Assembly (NCBI GenBank): GCA_022495995.1
Contig: JAFEMH010000930.1
Location: 251,001-315,000 of the forward strand
Direction: 5' to 3'
Length of the DNA stretch: 64,000 bases
Source of the DNA: Adenophora triphylla var. japonica
Lineage: Eukaryota; Streptophyta; Magnoliopsida; Asterales; Campanulaceae
The translations under genes and the position numbers were made by a program. Positions 10,446-21,253 of this stretch are shown one piece after another; within the stretch, counting starts at the first letter, position 1; each line of letters begins with the position of its first letter. The notes under the pieces are model-generated. The model had not been told where the DNA came from. It saw only the letters and a program-made list of their open reading frames with translations, and ran no database searches.

Positions 10446-12924
10446 AGAAAATCCATGGCTTTCATGTCTTGGTTACATAGTCGTCCTCTGAGACTTCTAT
10501 AACTTTCTGACTGTCGATTTCCATTTCTTCGTATACCAATTTCTCTCATTCCTGCAGGCTGAGCAGCCAGAAGTGAAAGATTGACAATGTCCGCTTTTTT
10601 GGTCCAATGTTGTGGCTCGGACTACCTGAGTCCAAATGAGAAGTACTCGGGGTCCATTCCCGGGTATTGGGGCAATTAGGAAGGCGTCGTGCGGGTCCAT
10701 AGGTATAAAGGCAACGGGAGTAGCTTCCAAATCGATAACCCCCTTTTGAGTGATTCAGGCACTCAAGGAGGTCGGTGGTGACTCTTGAAAGCCTTGCTGG
10801 ATGCCGGGTCTATTACGGGCGAAGAGAGAACCAGGGATCCGTGAGTAGTAACATCGGGCTCTTCCTGACTTCTTCAACTGCGAGCTCTTCCGTCGGGTCG
10901 AGGCGTGCTTATGGCGACACCTTGCATGCGCATTCTCAACGTGGCGGCCGATTCAAGCCTCATCACGGGCACACGAGAGGTGCTCGGAGAGCGGCAACGG
11001 AGGAGAGCTTCCTGAGAGAAGTTGAAACCTGGGTAGAGGGTTAACAAGCATTGACATCCCAGAGTGCTCATGTGAGGCAGGCGTAAGCCGCTTGCTCAGG
11101 AGAGGCATTCAGAGCTGCGTTCGGGCCCGCCATCTAGTCCTCGATCTGGCCCTACTTACGAGTGCTCGCCGACATTATGATCTCACTGGATCAACACCCG
11201 CATTCGACCTAAACCCGAGCCCACTGAAACTTGCGAGTCTCCCATCTCCCAGACTGGCTGGAAACGATTCCCTGATTGAAGAGAAAACTGATTACCACCG
11301 ATCACCCGGAACTCGACCCAATACTTGCTCGCGCCGAAAGGGGAGAGCAATGGCTTGTGCAGGTAGGAGAGGATAGGCTTAGGACCGGACTCATGGTATG
11401 CTCCCTTTTTTTATATTTCATGTTTTTATATATTTTTTTTATAAAAATGACTTTTATTAATCCTAGGAATGGTTGGAAAAAGGGGAAACCTTTCTTTTTC
11501 GCATTCTACGCTATTCCCTGGACTCAGTGGGTTCCCATCACTACGTCTATAGACCCCCTGTGTCTCCACTGTATTGCACCTCCGGGACGGACAATCCCGG
11601 CGAGAGGTCCTATAGGGCACGTGGAACCCACCAATCGAGAAGGGAGAACGAACCTATGGGCATAATGGAGCCAAAATTGTCAAACTCGGGGTTTTCTGAA
11701 AACCAAGTCCAAGTCAACATCTAAACTCAGGAGGAGAGAATTCGGGTCAAAAGCACGTTTGATTGTACGAGACCGCAATTTGCAGGTAAAACCCTGGAAG
11801 AATCGGGCATGACCTCTCCCTCTTTTCGAGCTGGAAATTTGGCATGGCCTCTCGTCGCTTAGCTAAAAATTTGGCAATAACTCTTGTTAGATGCCAAGTC
11901 AAGAACTCGACATGGTCCGCGTTGACACATGTCGAGAAACGCGTCATGACTTCTTACGAAGCCAAGCCGAGAAATCGATATGTACCTCTACGTCCGGAGA
12001 TATGTAGAGATCTTAACGGGTACTTACGTTTGAATTATGTCGTAATTCCGACACGAAGAGGGAGAGTATGCCAAGATTTTTGGAGACGAAGCACTGACTC
12101 AGACTTTTGTGAGAAAAATTTTGAAAACCGGAGTTTCGGGAAATGTTTTGAAAAGTATTGGCCAAAAAAACCAACCGGTCACTAAGTAGAAAGTGTGTCA
12201 GCGGACAAGTGTGGGCGACTCATGTGCTAGGAGGACTTTAGCGGCGCTCAAGCGTTAGCGAAACACGTCAGCTTCGCGCGATCTGCCGGGTCAGGTACAC
12301 TCCCTCTTGGTTCTAACTTCTATGTGCGGGTCAGAATCTGCGAGTAGTGTGAAGGTATTTCTCTAGGAAAAATATTTTTTTGCTTTTTTTGTAAAAGATT
12401 TTTTTGTTGTTGTTTTTTTTTTTTTTAATGCAATATGCAAAAGGAAAAAACAAGAGAGTGAGTCCAAGCATGACAAAAGGGGACTGCCCCAAATGTGTTC
12501 GAATTTACTTTCGCAGTTGTAGTCCATCGTCATCACACCTGTTTCGATCAACTGAAGAGCGAATAGCAAAGGGGAAGCCCCGGCTCCCTAAGGATGCCAC
12601 GTACCAAAGCATCTTCTGAAGCATAAAAGCATGGCAAGGTGCATTTGAGCCACACACCAAATGACACAAATGCACACACTGTGAGGAGAATGTGAAATTG
12701 TCCAGGAATTGATTTAAAGAAAAGTTAAGACTCTCTTAAAGAAAAACTTTTCTCTTTTTTTTTTTCGAAAATAGAAGAATGACACTTTGGTACGTGGGAT
12801 TGTTAGACCACCGTTTATCCCAAGCTTCCCTGAGTGTTAGGAGAGCGTACAGAAGGTTAGTGGTTTCCACCTATATACCAAGTATCGTCTTCATTTTAAA
12901 AAAAAAAAAGTTTTTCAATGTAAT
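10446..12924. other. Unassigned leader/gag interval of element D
   Basis: Between the PBS-like site and the protease, where gag would be expected, no capsid or zinc-knuckle motif is seen on the minus strand. 10750-11400 is GC-rich and coding-like on the plus strand, but its frames are interrupted and the peptides are not recognised. The rest is AT-rich with T and A runs (12385-12425, 12745-12765, 12895-12910). Gag was probably deleted or replaced. Confidence 0.4.
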
Positions 12925-12943
12925 TCCCCAAATGAGCTCACCA
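12925..12943 (-). promoter_or_regulatory. Diverged primer binding site of element D
   Basis: On the minus strand, one base after the LTR end, the sequence starts TGGTGAGCTC and ends TTTGGGGA. It keeps the TGG start and GGGGA end of the PBS in elements A and B (TGGCGACTCCGCTGGGGA) but differs in the middle. Position next to the LTR is the main support. Confidence 0.5.
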
Positions 12944-12944
12944 C

Positions 12945-14823
12945 TGAAGTGAAACTGGCTCGCCCGAAAGAAAAAAATAATCTACTTTTGTTTTTGGAGT
13001 TTATGATGATAGATTTTGTAAATTTCGGTTTTTGGGAGTCGCCACGCCTGCTTTTTTTTAAAGGAAAACATTGAATAACCTATTTTTAAAGAGATATTTT
13101 AGGTTTGGAGAGTGCAGTTAATACGTGTTTGGGAAGAACTAGAGAGTTCACCCAACACGCCTCTTTTCGAGACTTTCAATCAACAGTTGGACAATTTTGG
13201 ACATTCAAAGTGTGTATTGTGCAATATGTGTCGATGAGTATAACATGCGTTTTCAAAGCTGGCATTTCATTGATAATATCAGATCGGGGATACAACTTCA
13301 GTGAGCCATGACGGGGGGCCACACCCGCTTTGTACATATTATGATTTTCATGACAAGGCAGAGAAGGAGTTTAAGACAATGCGCCGAGAGAGCTCTTATG
13401 TCGTCCGACACAGACCTCCCAGAGAAGAGGGTGTCGCACGACATGATGCCTCAGTGGTCGGATTGTCTTTTACAATGACCAAGGCCTATTTCCAGGAACC
13501 TAGGAATGACATTTATTTGACTCATTGAAGACTTACTATTTGGAAGGTCTAAGTTCGGGCTTTGGGATTGGACGGGAGTGAGCAAAGTCACGATAGACTT
13601 TGAATGATACTGAGATGTCATATGACATAGGAACATCCGAAGTTATTCATGTCATATGGCAAACCGCCTCCATCAATAAATCGCACCCAAACAAGACTCC
13701 ATAGGCATTCCAAATATTGGTGGACTTATGAGCCAAGAAATACTAAGGAGAGGCTTTGAAAGTTACAAGAGGGATTAAATCGGCAGATGAGATAGATCCC
13801 AAGAATGGCTTTATAGCCTTCTAGGAGCCCCATGTCGCATGACACGGGATGCTCCATGCAGTCCCGTGATCACATGTCCGACATAAAACAGTGGCCTCGT
13901 AAAAGTGCCCTTCGATGCATTTGATTCCCCTTTGTTTCTCAAAGCAAACCAAGCTATCTTTATTGATCATGTAAGCAAGATTAAGACATGTAATATGTGA
14001 GTATTATGGGAGGATCACATGGCTTTAGGTGGCTATTTGAAATGTGATGAATCACATGTTTTTGGCCACTTTGAAGTAGCCATCACCTCCTAACTCAATG
14101 TAAATGCTTAAAGATTGAAACTTTATTGATGCTAATATGACCAAATGTCCAGATTTGAGGTGGGGAGAAGTGAATATTGAAGATTCACTTCACCACCACC
14201 TTTATCATGCAAAAATCCCGATTTTTACATAACATTAAAGCAAGTATGCATGCAAGGGTAGTATGAATGTATTAAAGGCTATTTAAAGAGAGAGGAGGGT
14301 TTAGTGGCTACCTATTGTAGTCCACAAGGTAAGATCACCAGTAGTATGGTGTCCACCCCTTCTACACACCAACAAGGAGGGCTTCTTTGGACCTTGACTT
14401 TGAAGTGTGTGTGTGTGTGTGAGAGAGAGAGATACTCTTTTTGGGCAGAGTTTCCCCTCTATTATACTGATCCTCCCAAACCTCTCTTCAAGTCCCCTCA
14501 AAATGGTCAGCCATGCCTTGTATTTATAGGTAGGGTAGCGATGGGAAGGCGCTACTGTCGTCCGAACGAGAGCGGTTAAACCGCCTATACTAATGTCGCC
14601 TTCTACTCATGTCAAAGTAACAAATGACGACACAGTAAATTTTTTTTTTTACTTTTTTGGCATACTTGTAGTAGGCCTTTAAATAAATGGATACTTGTGG
14701 CACGCCCAATGGGTTGGATGGGCTGTGGGACAATTGGACTTAATATTGCATTTTAGCAATTATATGAGCCCAAATATTAATTAAAGTGAACCCAAAACAT
14801 GAGTTCGGGTCGGGGTACTCACA
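12945..14823 (-). repeat. 5' LTR of element D (1879 bp)
   Basis: On the plus strand it starts TGAAGTG and ends GGGGTACTCACA; read as the LTR it begins TGTGAGTACC, like LTR A (TGTGAGTACC) and LTR B (TGTAAGTACC). It contains a TATA-like TATAAATA (minus, 14521-14528), TGTCG...CGACA palindromes (13398-13450, 13614-13660, 13829-13885), a GT/GA microsatellite (14407-14433), and the Tat LTR hairpin and PBS-like 10-mer near its 3' end. To the right, element F coding sequence resumes at 14824. The duplicated target cannot be confirmed because the other LTR is outside the window. Confidence 0.75.
13124..13159 (-). other. Tat LTR U5 hairpin (element D copy)
   Basis: On the minus strand CGTGTTGGG pairs with CCCAAACACG (one bulged A), and an inner GAAC/GTTC pair is also possible. 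It matches hairpins in LTR A (31746), solo LTR A2 (59837) and both LTRs of B (38165, 62048). Confidence 0.55.
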
Positions 14824-16572
14824 TACTCCCACTGACTTTGTTGCGATCACCGGGTTGTCGTTCCGGGGCAATCTCATAGGGTGGTTTAAGGAGTATACCC
14901 TAGAGCAGCTGACGGATCTGCTCGGCTTTGATATCACGAATGCCAGGGGCATTGGTATTCGGTATGGCCCGATGGAGGGACATCAGGAAGGGAGTTTCTT
15001 CGAGTATACGGTTGGTTCTGAGAGGATGACAGCTGATCGGTTGGCTAGGGCGTTCTTGTGGTTTGCTCTGTCAGCAACCATTTTTCCCAACGCTGATACG
15101 ACGTGCCAGTTTGCCTTGCTCGACTCTTTGATTGATCTGGAGGCGGTGAGAGGGTTTGCCTGGGGAGAAGCTGGCTTGGCCAAGCTTTTCATTGCCTTGG
15201 ACAAATATTCCCGAGGGGAGGATAACTCGTTCTGCTATTTCCAGTTTGTGTTGGATGTGAGTCTCCTTTTTCTCTTCCTTATCTCGCTTTCATTTGTCTG
15301 TATCTGCTTTGTAGCAGACATATCTTTCCTGTCGTCTTTCAGGTGTGGTGCTTCGAGGTATTCCATCAGCATCGGTGGAGCATTAGGGAGGAGTATGCTC
15401 CTTTGTTTCCCGCTATGCTGACTTGGCAGAAGGAGGCTAGGAAGCCGGTGAAGTCAAGGGAAAGTACCCGGGTGACTTATGAGGAGGTGTCCTTGGCTCT
15501 GGACTGGGACTTCTCACCGAGGATAAACTTGACTTGGTGAAGCTGCTTCGATCAGACGGTTGTAAACGCTGTCAGGGAGGTGACGAGCCAGAGGAAGCTA
15601 CTAGTGGGGCTTCATTGTGACATCATGTATCTGGGCGAGAGAGTGACTTGCCAGTATGCTCCGGGATTGGGTCCCATGGTTCCGAGGGATCCTCCCCTCC
15701 ATATGTTGTTTCCTTTGTCCATAGCTGGGCAGGAGTTGCAACGGTATAGGCATGCTGAGTATGTCATTGAAGAGGCTGACCATGACATTTTTCGGAGGAT
15801 GAGGTTGTGGAGCCCACAGGTACTGGATAGAGAGGGTGAGGACCCTGTATATCCTAGAGATCCTCTGATCCCATGCACTCGCTTTGAATATGAGGGCATT
15901 GGTGGTTCTCGCAGGCGTTTGATGATTCCCATTCCTGAGCAGGCGAGACCTCGATATAGAGTCGAGCCCAGTACTTCGGTGAGTATCTTGCTGATTTTCT
16001 GTACTGTAGCTGCTTTCTGCAAATGTTGCATCTGTGCTGCCTTTTATGTCTTGTAGCTGCTTTCTGCAAATGTTGCATCTGTGCTTCTTTTTCTGTCTTG
16101 TAGCTGCTTTCTGAAAATGTTGCATCTGTGCTGCCTTTTCTGTCTTTTGATGGCTTTCCTGATTTCCCGGGTTTCAGCCGTACCACGATCGCAGTCGGGG
16201 GCCTTTGGATGGGGTGACTGGTTTTGCCAGGAGGCTTGTTGACTTCTTGCGGTGCAGTTCTCGAAGAAGTACAGATGTTCATGAGCCGATGCCTTCCAGA
16301 TTGTCCGTGCTAGGGACTCATCTGCTTCCACTACTGGTAGGATAGATGCGGGGCAGGGCTTTGGTCAGTTCTCTGGCGAGACTTCTAGATTTGGGGTCCG
16401 TCAGTCCTCGTATTCGGGGTTCAAGAATGGGGAATCTTCGGGTGCACAGGCACGGGGCCGTCATTCCTCGTATTCCGGCTTAGATGACTTCGTGGATTAC
16501 CTGTCCGCCGTGGATCCTATTGCAGTGGCACAGTATGTCGAGTGCTCAGATGACGAGCAAGATTCTGAGTAG
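14824..16572 (+). pseudogene. Antisense-type PMD gene of element F, 5' truncated
   Basis: Second copy of the PMD gene, cut on its left by insertion of element D. The remaining exon 2 starts TPTDFVAITGLSF and ends FQFVLD. The intron 15257-15342 (GTGAGT...TTTCAG) lies at the same codon position as in the D copy. Exon 3 (15343-15978) contains VWCFEVFHQHRW and RKLLVGLHCDIMYLGERV. The next intron (15979-16177) again matches. Exon 4 needs a frame change near 16295 to reach the acidic end VECSDDEQDSE. A TGA at 15538-15540 breaks exon 3. The two proteins are clearly related but strongly diverged, so F and D are different families or old relatives. Confidence 0.75.
16005..16145. repeat. 47-bp minisatellite inside the PMD intron of element F
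   Basis: Three copies of a 47-bp unit beginning TGTAGCTGCTTTCTG lie within intron 15979-16177 and account for its larger size compared with the matching 98-bp intron in the D copy. Confidence 0.8.
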
Positions 16573-17125
16573 CCCTGTTAATATCTTTAGACAACTGTAT
16601 GTACTGCCTGCAATAGATATTATTTGTACTCGAGAGGCCCTTGTTCTGGGGCGAAACCTTGCACATTTGAACATTTATCATGATTTCTTTTCACTTATTC
16701 TTGGCATTTTAATTGAACTAGATAAGCAAGTAGGTTGATCAAAAATAAATAATGACATGAAATGCATTGAATAACAAATTTGAGCAGGCAAAATTTATAG
16801 CTATCATGCACTGTTATTTATTACTTGCACTGTCGCACGAGCCCGAAAATGGATTCGGTATTTACAAAGGGTGAATGAGTCACGGGTGTTTGACAAGTTC
16901 GGATAAGGATGAACATGGTTCATTTTGGAATGGTCAAGGAACATTGGTGCAACAAGGCTGTAGGTTTGACAGAGTCAAACTGAAAGACAGGCCGGCCGGC
17001 CAGATCTTCAGTTTCTACTTCTTTAAATTGCAGCCCAATTTCTGCAGATTTCAATAGTTTGAAGCTTGTTTCTTGAAGCTGAAATTCGTTTTCTCTCTCA
17101 AAACTTGAAGCTTTCTTTGTTTTCC
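16573..17125 (+). promoter_or_regulatory. Intergenic region with GGCCGGCCGGCC palindrome upstream of F DUF7745-like gene
   Basis: This spacer separates the PMD and DUF7745-like genes of F. A perfect 12-bp GC palindrome lies at 16990-17001, with the short inverted repeat TTTGACAGAGTCAAAC just before it and an AT-rich TTTAAATT about 30 bp after it; the ATG follows at 17126. The layout mirrors the D promoter at 3272-3372 but with a different palindrome. The upstream part is AT-rich with no gene seen. Confidence 0.4.
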
Positions 17126-18363
17126 ATGGCCACATTTCCAAGGTTGTCGTCTCAGATGCAAGAGCAATACCTGGAAAGGTTCAAGACGTGGGTACTGCAC
17201 CACATGAGGCATAACAAGGAGTTTTTTGAGGGTTGTTATAGGATGAAGTCGGTTTGGGCTTTGAAGGAGCTTTGAAGGAGCTTTTTCGGACTGGGATCTT
17301 CTGAGAGCCGTGGCTCGTTTCTGGGATGGGAGGAGGCACGTGTATAGTTTCTCGTATAATGAGATCACGCTCACGCTCGAGGACTTTAGAGCTATCCTTG
17401 GAGGACCTGAGATTGCTCTTCCTTTGACGAGCAGAATGACCACCGTTGAGAAGTTGATGTCTCTGCTTGGCATTTCTGCTGAAGAAGCATACAGGATGCT
17501 GATACTGCATACTGACCATATTAACCTTTCAGGGCTGCTAGATAGGTTTGCAAGTGCTGATGAAAGCGTTGCTACGTGGGACGCTTTTGTTTTGTGCGTG
17601 ATCGCTACTCTGTTCATGTTCACGTCCTTGGGCGTGTGCCATCACAGTGTTCTGGACCTGGTGAGGCAGTGCCTGAGCGGAGGAGATATTGTGCCTTTGA
17701 TCTTGGGCGAAACATTCCATGGCGTTGATCGGATGGTGACCGGTAGCCGGTACATGTGGGGAGGAAGTCCCGCTATGCTCACTTTGTGGTTGAGGGAAAG
17801 GTTGCAAGTTATGCCCGAGGTTCCAGTGACGTGTGATCCTTGGTTCTTCTCTCGGCGACCCTTGGTGATAGGAGGCAGTCAGGCTGACTGGGAGCTTTAG
17901 TTGGCCAAACTCCGCACACATCGTCTGCAATGGTGGGTTCCTCACTGGAAGTTGCAGACTTATCGGACCGTTCAGGAAGGTCTCTTCATTGTCAGAGTTC
18001 CAGGGTTGTCCCAGTCTTCTTTCTATATTTCGTCTCTGGAGCTGCGGCAGTTCGAGTTGGAGCAGGTTCCGTTGATGGGCTTGAGTGATTCCGCTACCTT
18101 TGAGTTGGGATCGCTTTCCACGGATGATCCTTCGACGTTATTGCATTTCATGCTGTTGTGGCAATATGCGTCATTTCCTGCCAGGGTTCTCTTTCACCGA
18201 AGAGGGGGCACTGCTCTGTCTATTGGATATTTGAACTGGTATGAGGAGTGTATAGGGGAGACACAAATGGCTTTTTTATGGAGACGAAGTGAGCTATTGG
18301 GCCTTAACCGCCGTTACAGCTCGACTTTGAGGAGGGCCAAAGCGATGGCTAACCCTCAGAATA
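17126..18363 (+). pseudogene. DUF7745-like gene of element F, 3' truncated
   Basis: The copy matching 3469-5028 starts MATFPRLSSQMQEQY. Recognisable blocks are VWALKEL, YSFSYNEITLTLEDFRAILG, IVPLILGETFHGVDRM, GGSPAMLTLWLRERL and WWVPHWKLQTYR. A 14-bp tandem duplication (GCTTTGAAGGAGCT) near 17260 breaks the frame, a TAG at 17898-17900 stops it, and a CACTA terminus at 18364 cuts off the C-terminus. Like the D copy it follows the PMD gene on the same strand at nearly the same spacing. The function of the domain is unknown. Confidence 0.65.
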
Positions 18364-18394
18364 CACTACAAGGAAAACCGAAAATAGAGACGGA

Positions 18395-19193
18395 AAATTA
18401 GAGACGGACGAAGTCTGTAGCTAATTTGGAGACAGATTAGAGACAGACCCAAATATTAGAGACATATTCAAAATCTGTCTCTAATTTAGAGACGAATTTT
18501 GAATATATCTCCAATTTAGAGAAGGATTTGGAATCTGTCTCCAATTTGGAGACGGATTATGAATATGTCTCTAATTTAGAGACGAATTTTGATTATGTCT
18601 CTAATTTAGAGATGGATTCTGAATCTGTCTCTAATTTAGAGACAAATTTTGAAACTGTCTCTAAATTAGAGACGGATTTTGTATCTGTCTCTAATTTAGA
18701 GACATATACAAAATCTGTCTCTAAACTTTGGAGACAGATGTTGAATCTGTCTCTAAATCAGAGACATATTTTAATCCGTCTCTAAATTAGAGACAAAATC
18801 AACATCTGTCTCCAAAGTTTAGAGACAAATTTTGTACTCGTCTCTAAATTAGAGACAGATACAAAATCCGTCTCTAAATTAGAGACAGCTTCAAAATCCG
18901 TCTCTGATTTAGAGACAGATTCAATATCTATCTCCAAAGTTTAGAGACGGATTTTATATCTGCCTCTAATTTAGAGACGAATACAAAATTTGTCTCTAAA
19001 TTTGGAGACAGATGTTGAATCTGTATCTAAATTAGAGACAAATTTTAATCCGTCTCTAATTTAGAGACACTTTTTAATCCGTCTCTAATTTAGTGACTGA
19101 TACAAAATATGTCTCTAAAATTTAGAGACAGATTTAGTATTTGTCTCTAAATTAAAGACGTGTTCAAAATTTGTCTCTAATTTAGAGACAGAT
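18395..19193. repeat. 30-bp palindromic subterminal repeats of CACTA element
   Basis: About 25 units of 30 bp have the core GTCTCTAATTTAGAGAC, which is itself close to palindromic. Spacing is regular between 18560 and 18700, and unit variants differ by a few bases. Some frames stay open across it and give a ten-residue periodic peptide (SNLETDFESV-like), which is a by-product of the period. Confidence 0.85.
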
Positions 19194-19510
19194 CCTTTAT
19201 TTATTTTTTATTTTTTATAAATTTTTTATTGAATATGAAATAATATTTTAGACTTTTGTTTACTACATACATTTTTTACAAAAATGTATATAAAAAACTA
19301 AACAAACGAAAGTATATAAAAGAAAAGAGGGACGGACCATCCTTTATTTATTTTTAATTTTTTTATAAATTTTTTATTTAATAGGAAATAATATTTTAGA
19401 CTTTTGTTTACTACATACATTTTTTTCAAAAAGGTATAGAAAAAAACTAAACAAACGAAATTATATAAAAGAAAAGAGGAACGGACTATCCTTTATTTAT
19501 TTTTATTTTT
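19194..19510. repeat. 147-149-bp tandem duplication, AT-rich
   Basis: A unit starting CCTTTATTTATTTTT and ending in GGACGGACCAT or GAACGGACTAT repeats from 19194 to 19341 and 19490, with a third start truncated. It joins the CACTA subterminal repeats to the telomere-like array. Confidence 0.8.
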
Positions 19511-20478
19511 TTAGGGTATAAAATATATGATAATGGTTTAGGGTGTAAGGTATATGATAAATGATTTATGGTATATGGTATAAGGTATAAGGTTTAGGGT
19601 GTAGGGGTTGAACGGAATAAAAATGATGGACTAGGCCCTACGTACGAAGCCCAACAATTCAGACATTAGTACAGCAATACCATTGAATGGTATAAGGTTT
19701 AGGATATAGGGTTTAGGGCATAAGGTATAATGTATAGGTATATGATTTAGGGTTTAGTGTATAGGGTATAAGGTATAAGATTTAGGGTATAGGGTTTAGG
19801 GTTTAGGGTATAGGGCTTAGGGTATAGAATATAAGGGATAAGGTATACGTATACGACTTAGGGTTTAGGGTATAAGGTATAGGTATACGACTTAGGGTTT
19901 AGGGTATAGGGTATAAGGTATAAGGTATAAGGGTTAGGGTATATGGTTTAGGGTATAAGGTATAATGTATATGTATATGATTTAGGATTTAGTGTATAAG
20001 GTATAAGGTATAAGGTTTAGGGTATAGGGTTTAGGGTATAAGGGATAAGGTATAGGTATATGACTTAGGGTTTAGGTTATAAGATATATGTATATGACTT
20101 AGGGTTTAGGGTATAGGGTATAAGGTTTAGGGTATAGGGTTTAGGGTTTTGGGTATAAGGGATAAGGTATAGGTATATGACTTAGGGTTTAGGGTATATG
20201 GTATAAGGTATAGGTATACGACTTAGGGTTTAGGGTACATGGTATAAGGTATAAGGTTTAGGGTATAGGGTTTAGGGTATAAGGGATAAGGTATAGGTAT
20301 ATGCCTTAGGGTTTAGGGTATAAGGTATAAGGTATAGGTATACAACTTAGGGTTTAGGGTATAGGGTATAAGGTATAAGGTTTAGGGTATAAGGTATAAT
20401 GTATAGGTATATGATTTAGGGTTTAGTGTATAGGGTATAAGGTTTAGGGTATAGGGTTTAGGGTATAAGGGATAAGGT
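19511..20478. repeat. Degenerate interstitial telomere-like array
   Basis: Nearly 1 kb built from TTTAGGG, TATAGGG and TATAAGG blocks, with a longer repeating pattern that includes GACTTAGGGTTTAGGG. It resembles the plant telomere repeat TTTAGGG but is degenerate, and is interrupted at about 19600-19690 by unrelated sequence. It is followed directly by a LINE. Confidence 0.8.
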
Positions 20479-20482
20479 ACTG

Positions 20483-21253
20483 ATGGAGAACCCTTCTCCG
20501 AGCTATAAGGGAAAACAGCTGGTTCAAAAGGAGGGTGGTACTGATGGTCAGAAGGATAAAGCATCTCAGTTAGAGTATGGGAGAGTGGAGATTATGAAAA
20601 ATAAAGATGGTGCAGGCACTTCAAATGGGGGTAACAATGGGAAGCAAATAGATGAGGCGGTTACTACAGAAACGCAAGCCAAGGTAACGACTTCAAATGC
20701 TTTTGAGGTGTTAGAGGTTATAGAGGAGGAGGGCGAAAAAAGGGTTCCTTGTCAGCTGAATATGGAAGCATCTTTGTCCTGTAGCTCGGAGAAGGGTTCT
20801 CCATCTGTGGACTCAAAGGCGGAAGAGGTGATTAAGGGTGATGATGTCGAGTTTTGCTATATGGGCGGTGTTGACCTTTCGAATGAACCTTTGGGGGATA
20901 TCATAACGGTTGAGGATGGTGAGCTCAAAGAGACGGAAAAGCCAAATTTCACACCTATACAGGGGGTTGAAAATGATGATGGGTGTGAGGATAAGGAGGA
21001 AAAATCTGGTGATATAGGGACTCATATTGAGGGGGAGATCAAGGATGATGTTGTTGGGACTCCAAGTGAGATGGTTCCTATTCAGAATTCTGAAGGGGAT
21101 GTTTCTTCGGAGGAGGAGAATAATTCGCAGGAATCATCTTTTTCGGGGGAACAGTTGGATCATCAAAATGGGGATAATATTTTGAAGATGTCTCCTCGGA
21201 GAACCCGGAGCAGGTGTAAAGGGGTTAGTACTAAATCAAACAGTTCCCAATGA
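20483..21253 (+). pseudogene. LINE ORF1 C-terminal remnant
   Basis: An open frame of about 256 residues rich in E, D, G, S and N, ending SPRRTRSRCKGVSTKSNSSQ just before the ORF2 start. Plant L1 ORF1 proteins bind RNA; the RNA-binding part would lie upstream and is missing. The assignment depends on its position before ORF2. No domain was recognised inside it. Confidence 0.55.

Larger units (their letters stand above)
1..14823 (-). mobile_element. Tat-clade Ty3/gypsy retrotransposon D (3' LTR outside window)
   Basis: Read on the minus strand the order is 5' LTR (12945-14823), PBS-like site (12925-12943), an unassigned leader (10446-12924), gag C-terminus and protease (9771-10445), RT and RNase H (7338-9770), a second RNase H and the integrase zinc finger (6540-7337), the integrase core (5587-6539), a structured 3' untranslated region, and then two genes on the opposite strand (456-5028). 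The doubled RNase H and the RT signature are typical of the Tat (Ogre/Retand) clade of gypsy elements. No gag capsid core was recognised. The element interrupts the PMD gene of an older element F at 14823/14824, where the F reading frame picks up immediately. The left LTR is not in the window. Confidence 0.85.
18364..19510 (+). mobile_element. CACTA (En/Spm-like) DNA transposon terminus
   Basis: The sequence CACTACAAGGAAAA at 18364 matches the usual plant CACTA terminal inverted repeat and cuts the DUF7745-like gene of F. It is followed by dense subterminal repeats, the cis-structure expected for transposase binding. No transposase and no matching right end (TTGTAGTG) were found, so the right boundary is unknown; the telomere-like array up to 20478 may be inside the element. 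Confidence 0.75.

Noticed and set aside
18528..18785. Plus-strand open frame with SNLETDFESV-like ten-residue repeats
   Set aside because: It is read from the 30-bp CACTA subterminal repeat and has no start context or domain.
19511..20478. A true chromosome end
   Set aside because: The TTTAGGG-like units are degenerate and mixed with TATAAGG variants, and transposon sequence continues on both sides.
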